Below are positions 7,134 through 14,568 of a DNA stretch of 28,263 nucleotides, piece after piece. Under the pieces are notes generated by a model. That model had not been told where the DNA came from and made no database searches. It saw nothing but the letters and a program-made list of their open reading frames with translations. Location: NCBI GenBank assembly GCA_036276235.1, contig DATBDZ010000452.1:1-28263 (forward strand), given 5' to 3'. The position numbers were made by a program, and so were the translations under genes. The stretch is from JANWHF01 sp036276235 (lineage in GTDB: Bacteria; Planctomycetota; Phycisphaerae; Tepidisphaerales; Tepidisphaeraceae). The first letter of the stretch is position 1. Each line of letters starts with the position of its first letter.

Positions 7134-7191
7134 TTTTGCCGCAAATTATGAAACAAGAGACGGCCAAGGTGAAGGAGGTTAAGCGGTCAGC

Positions 7192-7233
7192 GTGGTTTTC
7201 CTCGCTGTTCCAGTTCCGCTTTTTCTCCGATGA
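7192..7233 (+). CDS. Possible leader peptide coupled to lpxA
   Basis: A GTG at 7192 opens 13 codons (mostly hydrophobic: VVFLAVPVPLFLR) ending in TGA at 7231-7233, one base before the lpxA ATG at 7235. A perfect AAGGAGGT lies at 7172-7179, 12 nt upstream of the GTG, longer than ideal. It could deliver ribosomes to lpxA, whose own start has only a weak GATGAG. Alternatively lpxA starts at 7148 and this sequence is simply coding DNA. Confidence 0.2.
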   Translation: MVFLAVPVPLFLR

Positions 7234-7234
7234 G

Positions 7235-8038
7235 ATGCCCAAAATCTCCCCGCATGCGGTGATCGACCGCAAGGCCGAAATCGCCGAGGACGTGGAGATC
7301 GGCCCCTTCTGCGTCATCGGCCCGGATGTGAAGATCGCCAGCGGATGTAGACTCCTGAACAATGTGACCGTCGTCGGCGCCACGACCATCGGCAAGGACA
7401 ATCTCTTCCATCAGAACGCCGTCATCGGCGCGCCGCCGCAGGATAAGAAATACAAGGGCGGCTCAACGCTGCTGGAGATCGGCACGGGCAATAACTTTCG
7501 CGAAGCCGTCACCATTCACGCCGGCACCGAAAAAGGCGGCGGCATTACCCGTATCGGCGACAATGGCCTGTTCATGGTGAACTGCCACATCGGCCACGAC
7601 GCCATCATCGGCAACAACGCCACCTTCGCCAACAACGTGATGATCGCCGGCCATGTCGTCTGCGAAGATTTCGTAACCCTCGGCGGCGGCGTGGGCCTGC
7701 ATCACTATGTTTCAGTCGGCAAATACGCCTTCGTCGCCGGCTACGCCCGCGTCCATCATGATGTGCCTCCCTTCTGTAAACTGGACGGCGCGGACCAGGT
7801 GCGAGGCCTCAATCTCGTAGGCATGCGCCGCGCCGGCTTCTCCGAAGAAGATATCGCCGCCCTCGAAGAAGCCTATCGCCGCCTCTTCAGCAAGCGCACC
7901 CCCTTCTCCAAAGCGATGGCAGAATTCGACCTGCAAAATGGGATCAATCCGCAGGTAAAAGAGATGATCGAATTCCTCCGCCGCCGCGATTCGGGGAAGC
8001 ATGGCAGGTATCTGGAGAGCTTGCGGTCGAAGAATTGA
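7235..8038 (+). CDS. lpxA: Acyl-ACP--UDP-GlcNAc O-acyltransferase LpxA
   Basis: A 267-residue protein from ATG 7235, close to the usual LpxA length of about 260. It is a left-handed beta-helix built of hexapeptide repeats (AVIDRKAEI, VEIGPFCVIGP, VKIASGC, TTIGKDN and others) with a C-terminal helical domain (FSEEDIAALEEAYRRLF). The catalytic region is conserved: GTGNNFREAVTIHAGT (83-98) and CHIGHD with His121 as the expected general base, then ANNVMIAGHV. It carries out the first step of lipid A synthesis, O-acylation of UDP-GlcNAc, directly upstream of the LpxC reaction. An in-frame ATG at 7148 would add 29 residues unlike the family, so 7235 is preferred. It lies in the same transcription direction as lpxC-fabZ; lpxB, lpxD and lpxK are not in the window. 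Confidence 0.94.
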   Translation: MPKISPHAVIDRKAEIAEDVEIGPFCVIGPDVKIASGCRLLNNVTVVGATTIGKDNLFHQNAVIGAPPQDKKYKGGSTLLEIGTGNNFREAVTIHAGTEKGGGITRIGDNGLFMVNCHIGHDAIIGNNATFANNVMIAGHVVCEDFVTLGGGVGLHHYVSVGKYAFVAGYARVHHDVPPFCKLDGADQVRGLNLVGMRRAGFSEEDIAALEEAYRRLFSKRTPFSKAMAEFDLQNGINPQVKEMIEFLRRRDSGKHGRYLESLRSKN

Positions 8039-8047
8039 TTCCTCCCC

Positions 8048-8073
8048 GAGCCCAAATCTAGATTTGGACGCTC
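8048..8073. promoter_or_regulatory. Hairpin with a 16-bp perfect palindrome after lpxA
   Basis: CCAAATCTAGATTTGG (8052-8067) is a perfect palindrome, extended by GAGC (8048-8051) pairing with GCTC (8070-8073) across a 2-nt bulge. It lies 10 bp beyond the lpxA stop and 67 bp before the next gene. No T-tract follows, so it may be an operator or a processing signal rather than a terminator. Confidence 0.4.
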
Positions 8074-8139
8074 CATTGTGATCCCCTGGCGGTTAAACTG
8101 AGCCACGCACATTTCGTGCGGCTATTGGAGCGCCTTTAG

Positions 8140-9987
8140 ATGGAACTTCCGCGACGCGTCCGTGGTGACGAACTGCTTACTCCCGGCGAGCTGACCGCCA
8201 TTCGCCGGCGGCTTCGCCCGATCGCGCAACGCCATGACCTGACTACCGTCATCGCGTGCGCCTTTGATCATCGCACGCGGATGTTGCCGTTTATCTTTGC
8301 CGACACGCGCATGGCGCCGGCGGGCGTGCGCGCGATTGGGTCGGCGATGGTCGATGCCGGGTTCACCAAGACACGGATCGTCCTGCAGCAGTGGAACCGG
8401 AATTTCCGCCCTTCGCGAATGCAGCTGGACGGGCGCATTCCGGACCTGTTCATGGTTTCCAGCATGGGGCTCCACTCCGACCGCTGCATGGAATTGATCC
8501 AGGATGCGCGGCAGATCGACGCGGCACATCGCCCGCTGATTATCGCCGGCGGCCCGCATGCGGTGTATCAGCCGTACGAGCTTTTCAATGCCGATCCGCA
8601 GCAACCCAGCGCCGATGTCGCGATCACCGGAGAGGAATATGTCTTACTGAGCCTCCTCGAGGTGCTGCTGTCGATCCGCGCCACCGGCGAGTCCATGCGC
8701 TCGGCGTTCATCCGCGCCCGCGACAGTGGCGCGCTCGACGGCATTGCGGGCCTCGTCTACTCTCGCGCGAGCCGCGACGGGCGCATCGAGCAACTGGTCG
8801 ATACGGGAATTCAGCGCCTCGTCGGCGATCTCGACGAGCTGCCCAACCCTGTTGCGGGCTATCGATTGCTGGAAGCTCCCAGCCGCTCGCAACTGCTTGG
8901 CTCGCACGCGTTGTCGGCCGATCGGGTTCGCAAGATCAGCCCGATCAGCTCAATCGTGTTGACGTTCGGCTGCAAGTTTGCATGCCCCTATTGCCCCATT
9001 CCCGCCTACAACCAGCGCCAGCACCGGGTGAAGAGCGGCCAGCGCATCGCCGAGGAAATGGGCATGCTCAATAAAGAGTTTGGCCTGCGCTATTTCTTCG
9101 GCGCCGACGACAACTTCTTCAACAACAAGCATCGCACGCTCGATATCGTTCAAACGCTGGCCCGCGCGGAATTTGACGGCGTGCCCCTTCGGCGCAGGGC
9201 GCGTTGGCATACCGAAGTGACCGTCCACGACACGCTGCAAATGAAGGAGCATTTGCCGCTGATTCACGATTCGGGCTGCCGCGCTCTGTGGCTCGGCGTG
9301 GAAGATATGACCGCGACCTTGGTGAACAAAGGCCAGAGCGTCGACAAAACCACTGAGGCCTTCGCGAGTTTGCGCGGCGCGGGGATCTGCCCGATGCCGA
9401 TGATGATGCACCACGATTCGCAGCCGCTGTACTCACGCAAGGGAAATTACGGCTTGCTCAACCAGATCAAAGTCTTGCGCAAGGCGGGGGCGGTTTCGCT
9501 TCAGGTTCTGATGCTCACCCCGTCGGCGGGTACCAAGCTCTATGAGTCAACCTTCGACAGTGGCCAGGTCTTCGATCGCGTGGCCGGCAGACGTGTGCTG
9601 CCGCATATGTACGATGGAAACTACGTGGTCGCTTCGAATCACGCGCATCCCTGGCACAAGCAGTTGAACCTGCTGATCGGGTATCTCAGCTTCTACAACC
9701 CGCTGCGCCTGGCGGCCATTCTAGTGCGGAAAAAAACCAAAGTGTCGCAAAAGGCCGCCGGCATGCAGGTGGTGGGGATGCTGGGGTTAATCCAGACGAT
9801 CCGCCGCACCAGCGGCTGGGCGGTTCGCCTGATGTCCGGAAAAATCGAGCGCCTGAGCTGTCCACCAAAGAGCCGCATTCCAATCCGAAGCCTCGATGGC
9901 GGAACCGCGTGCCATACCACCGATCTAATACCGGCAACGCCACGTTCCCATCGAACGGTGCCCCTCGCGGTGAGCAATTCGCGATAA
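8140..9987 (+). CDS. Radical SAM protein with cobalamin-binding-like N-terminus
   Basis: A 615-residue protein from ATG 8140, with GGAG 9 nt upstream. The N-terminal 200 residues resemble the B12-binding fold of radical SAM methylase-type enzymes (PDLFMVSSMGLHSDRCMEL, then RPLIIAGGPHAVYQPYELF and ADVAITGEEY), although the DxHxxG cobalamin motif is not seen. The radical SAM core starts near residue 270 with the 4Fe-4S motif Cys278-x3-Cys282-x2-Cys285 (GCKFACPYC). It continues with FFGADDNFF, RWHTEVTV and GCRALWLGVEDM, as in the large B12-radical SAM class that includes hopanoid and lipid-modifying enzymes. The reaction is unknown. It follows lpxA in the same direction, so a role in lipid or envelope modification is possible (inference). 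The last 80 residues are divergent and basic. Confidence 0.82.
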   Translation: MELPRRVRGDELLTPGELTAIRRRLRPIAQRHDLTTVIACAFDHRTRMLPFIFADTRMAPAGVRAIGSAMVDAGFTKTRIVLQQWNRNFRPSRMQLDGRIPDLFMVSSMGLHSDRCMELIQDARQIDAAHRPLIIAGGPHAVYQPYELFNADPQQPSADVAITGEEYVLLSLLEVLLSIRATGESMRSAFIRARDSGALDGIAGLVYSRASRDGRIEQLVDTGIQRLVGDLDELPNPVAGYRLLEAPSRSQLLGSHALSADRVRKISPISSIVLTFGCKFACPYCPIPAYNQRQHRVKSGQRIAEEMGMLNKEFGLRYFFGADDNFFNNKHRTLDIVQTLARAEFDGVPLRRRARWHTEVTVHDTLQMKEHLPLIHDSGCRALWLGVEDMTATLVNKGQSVDKTTEAFASLRGAGICPMPMMMHHDSQPLYSRKGNYGLLNQIKVLRKAGAVSLQVLMLTPSAGTKLYESTFDSGQVFDRVAGRRVLPHMYDGNYVVASNHAHPWHKQLNLLIGYLSFYNPLRLAAILVRKKTKVSQKAAGMQVVGMLGLIQTIRRTSGWAVRLMSGKIERLSCPPKSRIPIRSLDGGTACHTTDLIPATPRSHRTVPLAVSNSR

Positions 9988-10056
9988 TTGTCGCACCGAT
10001 GGGCACGTTTGTCTTTCGCAACCTGTACAATAGACATCAGGATGAGGGAACACCTG

Positions 10057-11211
10057 ATGCGGCTGGCTGATTTTATCCTTGGAAATATTGAGCCGATTCT
10101 TGCCGAGTGGGAAGCCTTTGCGCGAAGCATCTGGCCCGGAGCAAAAACCGACCCCCGCGCTCTGCGCGATCATGCCGAAGACATTCTGCGGGCGACAGTA
10201 CTGGACATGAAGTCGGTTCAAAGCGCGGCGCAGCAAACCGGTAAATCCAAAGGTGAGGGTGAGGCTGGCGCGGGCAGCGCGGGAGTGGACGGGGCATCTG
10301 ACGTGCATGCCATCGCAAGGGTGCTATCGGGATTCGATCTGCTTGCGGTGGTTGCGGAATACCGCGCTCTTCGGGCAAGCGTGATTCGGCTGTGGCGCGA
10401 AAGCACTCCAGTTTCGAATGCTCGCGATCTGGATGACCTGACGCGATTCAATGAATCCATCGACCAGTCCCTCACTGAGGCAATTCGCAGTTACACGGAA
10501 CGGGTGGATCGATCTCGCCAATTGTTCCTGGCCATTCTGAGCCACGACCTTCGCAACCCGCTGAATTCCATCATGATGTCCTCAGCATTGCTGTCACAGC
10601 TTGGCAAGCTCGACGATGAATCATCGGAGGTGGCGTCACAAATCTCGTCCAGTGGCGCCGCCATGGCGAGGATGATCAGCGACCTTCTGGACTTCACCGC
10701 CGCGGGACTGGAAGTGGCGATGCCTATAACGCCGGCCGCCATGGATCTGAAGATCCTTTGCCAGGAAGTGGTGGACGAAATACAAGCCGCCAATCCCGGC
10801 AGTACGCTGCACTTTCGTACGCAGGGCGATCTGAGCGGACAATGGGACGCGGCCCGGCTTCGTCAGGTGATCTCAAATCTCCTGGGCAACGCGGTGCAGC
10901 ACGGGGAATGCACTGGGCCGATTGAACTGTCAGTTAACGCCAAAGAATCCGAGATTCTGCTGGCGGTCCGAAATGGAGGGCCGCCGATTCCCAAAGACGC
11001 GCTGGCAACGATTTTCGATCCGCTGGTTCGCGATGTGTCAGCGGAATCAACGAAGAGGCGGCGTCCAGGGAGCATCGGCCTAGGGCTGTATGTTGCACGC
11101 GAAGTCGCGGTCGCGCACGGCGGAGCGATCGACGTGCAATCATCAACTGAAGGGGGAACGGTCTTCACGGTGCGCTTGCCGCGCAAGCGAGCAACCGGCG
11201 CGTCAGAGTAG
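10057..11211 (+). CDS. Sensor histidine kinase with RsbRD-like N-terminal domain
   Basis: A 384-residue soluble kinase. ATG 10057 (MRLADFILGNIEPILAEWEAFARSI) is the typical beginning of the RsbRD_N-type domain and has GAGGG 8 nt upstream; ATG 10042 and TTG 9988 are in frame but less likely. Residues 1-140 form the helical N-terminal domain (ALRDHAEDIL, then LLAVVAEYRALRASVIRLW), a type found in stressosome-related proteins. Next come HisKA with His163 in FLAILSHDLRNPLNSI and a HATPase domain with the N-box around Asn278 (NLLGNAVQHG) and G-box GSIGLGLYVAREVAVAHGG. No membrane segment or receiver domain is present, so the signal is probably cytoplasmic. A Gly/Ala/Lys-rich linker (about 57-84) lies inside the sensor region. 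No cognate regulator is adjacent; the terminator at 11236 ends the unit. Confidence 0.9.
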   Translation: MRLADFILGNIEPILAEWEAFARSIWPGAKTDPRALRDHAEDILRATVLDMKSVQSAAQQTGKSKGEGEAGAGSAGVDGASDVHAIARVLSGFDLLAVVAEYRALRASVIRLWRESTPVSNARDLDDLTRFNESIDQSLTEAIRSYTERVDRSRQLFLAILSHDLRNPLNSIMMSSALLSQLGKLDDESSEVASQISSSGAAMARMISDLLDFTAAGLEVAMPITPAAMDLKILCQEVVDEIQAANPGSTLHFRTQGDLSGQWDAARLRQVISNLLGNAVQHGECTGPIELSVNAKESEILLAVRNGGPPIPKDALATIFDPLVRDVSAESTKRRRPGSIGLGLYVAREVAVAHGGAIDVQSSTEGGTVFTVRLPRKRATGASE

Positions 11212-11235
11212 TCACCTTTCGATTGGTAAAAAAAC

Positions 11236-11266
11236 AAGGCCCGCAGCAATCGATGCTGCGGGCCTT
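11236..11266. terminator. Bidirectional intrinsic terminator
   Basis: A perfect 13-bp stem (11236-11248 with 11254-11266, AAGGCCCGCAGCA and complement) has a 5-nt loop. On the plus strand it is followed by CTGTCTTTC, 24 nt after the histidine kinase stop. On the minus strand it is followed by TTGTTTTTTT, a good U-tract, which ends the convergent LysM gene. It serves both genes. Confidence 0.85.
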
Positions 11267-11318
11267 CTGTCTTTCAATCGTCACAAGCCTTTGATGGCCC
11301 GGAAGCGATCGCTTTCCA

Positions 11319-12080
11319 TTATGGTTTTTCAGTTGGAGCGGCGGGTGCGGGAATCCAGTAGGTCTGGCCGGCCACTACGCGATCCGGATTACTCTTTAAC
11401 GAGGCGTTGTTGCTGATAATGGCGTCGCGGTTAGCTTGCGTGTCGCTTCCCAGCAGCACGGCGGCGAGTTTTGAGACGTTGTCGCCGGCGCGGGCGGTGT
11501 ATCGCAAGGCGCGGCCGGCGCCGTTTCGCACAACCTCATCGGCTTCAGGCTGCGTCGTCCCAACAGCCTGATGCGCGGCGCTGGTCACGGGGGCGGCCGA
11601 CAGGCCCGTGGTCGTGGGGATTCTGTAGGTCTTACCTGTGATGACACGATCCGGATCGCGCTGCAGGGATTCGTTCTCACCGATGATCGCATCGCGGTTG
11701 GTTTTTGAATCGCCGCCGAGCAGGCCGGCGGCCAGAACCGATACGTTGTCGCCAGAGCGCGCAGTGTAGCTTAGCACGCGATCGGAATCGGCGTGTGATG
11801 TCTCTGAAACCGCCGGCGCTGTTGGCGGGATGTTTGCGGTTGTAGTCACGTTGGTCTGGGCTGCCGGCATCGCGAGCGTCGGAGTTGCAACCGGTTCGCG
11901 TGTTGAAGCCGCTGCCGACGGCAGGCTGCGCACCTCAACGCGCGGCGGAGGAGAACTGGACGCGCTGAGCGGAGCAGTGACCGTTAAAACGGTGGTGTGC
12001 TGCCCACGAAGCAGCATTACGACAATTACGCAAAGCATCACAAGAACCGCGACCGGGATGATATTCATTCGCCTTTTCAT
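11319..12080 (-). CDS. Membrane-anchored protein with two LysM-like domains
   Basis: A 253-residue protein. ATG 12080 is chosen because GGAGG lies 5 nt upstream. A short basic N-terminus (MKRRMN) and one hydrophobic helix (7-24) anchor it in the inner membrane, with the rest outside the cytoplasm. A Ser/Pro/Ala/Thr-rich linker (35-100) precedes two LysM-like repeats at 103-155 and 192-244. Both share the pattern YTARxGDNVSxLAAxLLG, TNRDAII or ANRDAII, and a final TYxIP; they are spaced 89 residues apart and clearly arose by duplication. LysM domains bind N-acetylglucosamine in peptidoglycan, so a wall-binding or structural role is likely. No catalytic domain is present. The gene is convergent with the kinase and divergent from the YihY gene. 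Confidence 0.82.
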   Translation of the reverse strand: MKRRMNIIPVAVLVMLCVIVVMLLRGQHTTVLTVTAPLSASSSPPPRVEVRSLPSAAASTREPVATPTLAMPAAQTNVTTTANIPPTAPAVSETSHADSDRVLSYTARSGDNVSVLAAGLLGGDSKTNRDAIIGENESLQRDPDRVITGKTYRIPTTTGLSAAPVTSAAHQAVGTTQPEADEVVRNGAGRALRYTARAGDNVSKLAAVLLGSDTQANRDAIISNNASLKSNPDRVVAGQTYWIPAPAAPTEKP

Positions 12081-12385
12081 GGAAACCTCCGTCGATTCAG
12101 ACCCGCCCCGGCCGACCAATCACCGATTGAGCCAACGTCCGAGAAGATCACGATCGTCCTACTCCACTAATCGTCGGTGCAACCCGTTCGCCGGTAGTTA
12201 ATCCATTTGCCGCAATGCAGGCGCAAGAAAGCCGGTCGGCGTGGCGGGCGGCGTGAATGAACGATGCTGAATGACTGCTGTTGCGGTTGAGGTGCCCAGA
12301 ACTGTGATGGTTCTGGCGTTGCCGGTTACATTGTCCGTCTGAAAATGCACGATCCACAGCCGCATTCTTTTTATGATGGGCGAAA
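12081..12385. other. Divergent regulatory region, LysM gene / yihY
   Basis: This 305-bp gap separates two divergent genes and must hold both promoters, but I could not identify consensus hexamer pairs. A 7-bp inverted repeat (CCAGAAC 12296-12302, GTTCTGG 12310-12316, 7-nt spacer) is a candidate operator. No further gene is seen. Confidence 0.45.
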
Positions 12386-13210
12386 ATGACGATTTGGACT
12401 CTGCTTCGAGGAACGTTTATCAAATCAGTCGAAGATCGGGTGCCCAAGCTGGCGGCGGCGTTGTCGTACTACATGGTTTTTTCGTTGGTGCCGCTGCTGG
12501 TGATCGCGGTTGCCATCGCGGCGCGGCTTTACGGTCCGGCAGCGGCGCGCGGGGAAGTCGCTAAAGAGCTTGCGTCGCTGGTGGGCACGACCACCGCCCA
12601 AACAATCCAGTCGACCATTCGCTCGGCCGTCGCTCAGCGCTCCGGATTCATTGCCACCATGATCGGCACGGCAGTGATGCTTTATGGCGCCAGCGTCGTC
12701 TTCTACGATCTTCAGGAATCGCTGGACCTGATTTGGAAGGTTTCACCACGACGCCGACGCGGTCGCTTCTGGCGAGCGCCGCGCAACTGGTTGATCTCCG
12801 TCGCCGTCGCGTTGGGCATGGGCCTGATGCTGATCCTCTGCCTGCCTCTGAGCAATCTGGTGGCGGCGGCGGATTCCCGTGTCAGCGACGGGCTGTGGCT
12901 CGGTCGCTCGATGGTGGCCAGGGGAATTTCCTTCGGACTGGCGGCCCTGCTCTTTTCCGCGGTCTTCAAGTTTCTGCCGGACACGCGTGTGCCGTGGAAA
13001 AGTGTATGCATTGGGGCGTTGACGACTGCCGTGCTCTTCACCGCGGGGAAATCGGTGCTGACGATATATCTGCGTCACACGACGGCGACCTCCCCCTACG
13101 GCGCCGCGGGATCGCTGGCAGCAATGTTGCTCTGGTTCTACTACTCCGCGCAAATACTTTATTTCGGCGCGGAGCTGAGTCAGGTTCATGCAAACGCCGG
13201 TAAACGCTAA
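12386..13210 (+). CDS. YihY/BrkB-family inner membrane protein
   Basis: A 274-residue polytopic protein from ATG 12386, with a weak GGGCG upstream. It has the family's order of features: an N-terminal amphipathic segment (DRVPKLAAALSYYMVFSLVPLLVIAVAIA), then about five further membrane helices, with FIATMIGTAVMLYGASVVFYDLQESLDLIW after the second loop, a basic cytoplasmic loop (PRRRRGRFWRAPRNW), and the C-terminal signature YGAAGSLAAMLLWFYYSAQILYFGAELSQVHA. The family (formerly mis-assigned as RNase BN) has no firmly known biochemical role; a transporter-like or envelope role is often suggested. Length and topology are normal. It ends 65 bp before the convergent response regulator gene. Confidence 0.9.
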   Translation: MTIWTLLRGTFIKSVEDRVPKLAAALSYYMVFSLVPLLVIAVAIAARLYGPAAARGEVAKELASLVGTTTAQTIQSTIRSAVAQRSGFIATMIGTAVMLYGASVVFYDLQESLDLIWKVSPRRRRGRFWRAPRNWLISVAVALGMGLMLILCLPLSNLVAAADSRVSDGLWLGRSMVARGISFGLAALLFSAVFKFLPDTRVPWKSVCIGALTTAVLFTAGKSVLTIYLRHTTATSPYGAAGSLAAMLLWFYYSAQILYFGAELSQVHANAGKR

Positions 13211-13234
13211 GTGCGCGATTGAGCGTTCAACACA

Positions 13235-13261
13235 AATGAAGGGAAGATGTGCCCCTTCATT
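13235..13261. terminator. Hairpin between convergent yihY and response regulator genes
   Basis: AATGAAGGG (13235-13243) pairs perfectly with 13253-13261 around a 9-nt loop. A second 6-bp inverted repeat (AACGCT 13203-13208, AGCGTT 13222-13227) overlaps the yihY stop. Neither strand has a good T-tract, so this is a likely but not strong convergent terminator. Confidence 0.45.
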
Positions 13262-13275
13262 CCGTCTGTTCGTCA

Positions 13276-14568
13276 TTACCGCGGGCGATTCGAGGTCAAT
13301 GATTCAGCGGCAGTTGATTGTTTCGCCGCGATCTCCAACGCCAGGATTGAAATGTCGTCGTGGGGATTTTGGCCTTCCTGCCAGCGTGTAATCTCTGCCA
13401 GGAGCGCGTCGATTTGCTTGGGGAGTGGAAGCGTTCGCGATCGGGTAAGCTGCTCCAGAAGCCGCGCGTCTCCGAAGCAGCGCCCCGCCGGGTTCATCGC
13501 ATCGGTAAGGCCATCGGAGTAGAGATATAGGCGATCGCCCGGCACCAATTGGATAACTTGTTCCCCGTACGCTTCCTCGGCAAGACCGATTGGAAAGCCG
13601 GGAGTTTCCAGCAGGACTGGATTTCCATGAGCGGGCAGATGCAACGGGCCGGCGTGGCCGGCGGACACGTATCGGAATGTCCCGCTGGCAACATCCAAAT
13701 CTCCGTACATCAGCGTGGCAAATTGTTCGGTGGCGGTATCAAAAGGGAACAGCCGATTGAGCAGATCGGCCACCTCGGCCGGCCGCGTGACGTCCAGGCG
13801 ATCGGGGGTCTGCGGATTGCGCACCAAAATCGAAGACGGCTCGGTCGGCGGCGACAACAGGCGCGCCAACGTCACCGAGAGCAACGCGGACGAAACTCCA
13901 TGCCCGCTGACGTCCAGGATATAAAGGCCGACTTTCCCTTTCTCCAATGCGATAATATTTAATCCATCGCCGGCCAGTTCATCGCACGGCTGGTAACTCC
14001 ACGCGAATTCGACGCCGGGAATGCCGGGCGTTACGCGAGGAAGAAACGTCCGCTGGATTTTTGCCGCGGCCTTCAAATCGTGCGACATGCGGGCATTGAC
14101 GTTTTCGAGCCGCGCGTTGGTTTTCTCCAGTTCAAGCTGCAGGCGATGGATCTTCAGATGCGTCTCAACGCGCGCGTGCAGCTCCTCCATCTGAAAAGGC
14201 TTGGTGATGTAATCGACGCCGCCGTTGGCAAATGCTCTGACTTTGTCCAGCGGTTCGGTGAGGGCGCTGATGAAGATGACCGGAATGCCCTTGAGATTTT
14301 CGTCGGCTTTGAGTTGCTCGCAGACTTCGTAGCCGTTCATATCCGGCATGTTGATATCGAGGAGGATGAGGTCCGGCGGCTCGCGCCGCGCCGCCGCCAG
14401 CGCCATGATCCCACCGGGCACGGGACGCACCTTGTAATGGCGTTCTTTGAGCATGCCCGCCAGCACTTGAAGGTTGGCTGCGGTGTCATCCACGACCAGA
14501 ATGCTGGACGGCGGCGCCGCGGCGCCGGTCGGAATTACTGGCAGATGTGCATCAGTCTGAATTGACAT
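13276..14568 (-). CDS. Response regulator with PP2C-type (SpoIIE/RsbU) phosphatase output
   Basis: A 430-residue protein. Receiver domain (21-140): acidic pair Asp27/Asp28, phospho-acceptor Asp71 (LLDINMPDMNGYE), Ser101 and Lys123 (ITKPF). A coiled-coil (142-165) leads to a PP2C-type SpoIIE domain: CDELAGDGLN (195-204), LDVSGHGVSSALLSV (218-232), LYSDGLTDA (349-357) and HDDISILALEI (403-413), which carry the metal-binding Asp residues. Such proteins dephosphorylate Ser/Thr on STAS anti-anti-sigma factors in partner-switching pathways, here gated by phosphorylation of Asp71. The usual GDxxD reads GDGLN, as in other members of the receiver-PP2C group I know. The ATG overlaps the stop of the hybrid kinase upstream (TAATG, 14566-14570), so the two are translationally coupled and the kinase is the likely input. 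No STAS or anti-sigma partner is in the window. Confidence 0.93.
   Translation of the reverse strand: MSIQTDAHLPVIPTGAAAPPSSILVVDDTAANLQVLAGMLKERHYKVRPVPGGIMALAAARREPPDLILLDINMPDMNGYEVCEQLKADENLKGIPVIFISALTEPLDKVRAFANGGVDYITKPFQMEELHARVETHLKIHRLQLELEKTNARLENVNARMSHDLKAAAKIQRTFLPRVTPGIPGVEFAWSYQPCDELAGDGLNIIALEKGKVGLYILDVSGHGVSSALLSVTLARLLSPPTEPSSILVRNPQTPDRLDVTRPAEVADLLNRLFPFDTATEQFATLMYGDLDVASGTFRYVSAGHAGPLHLPAHGNPVLLETPGFPIGLAEEAYGEQVIQLVPGDRLYLYSDGLTDAMNPAGRCFGDARLLEQLTRSRTLPLPKQIDALLAEITRWQEGQNPHDDISILALEIAAKQSTAAESLTSNRPR

Noticed and set aside
9947..10003. CCCATCG and CGATGGG inverted repeat spanning the end of the radical SAM gene
   Set aside because: A 7-bp stem with a 43-nt loop partly in coding DNA is not convincing in GC-rich sequence.
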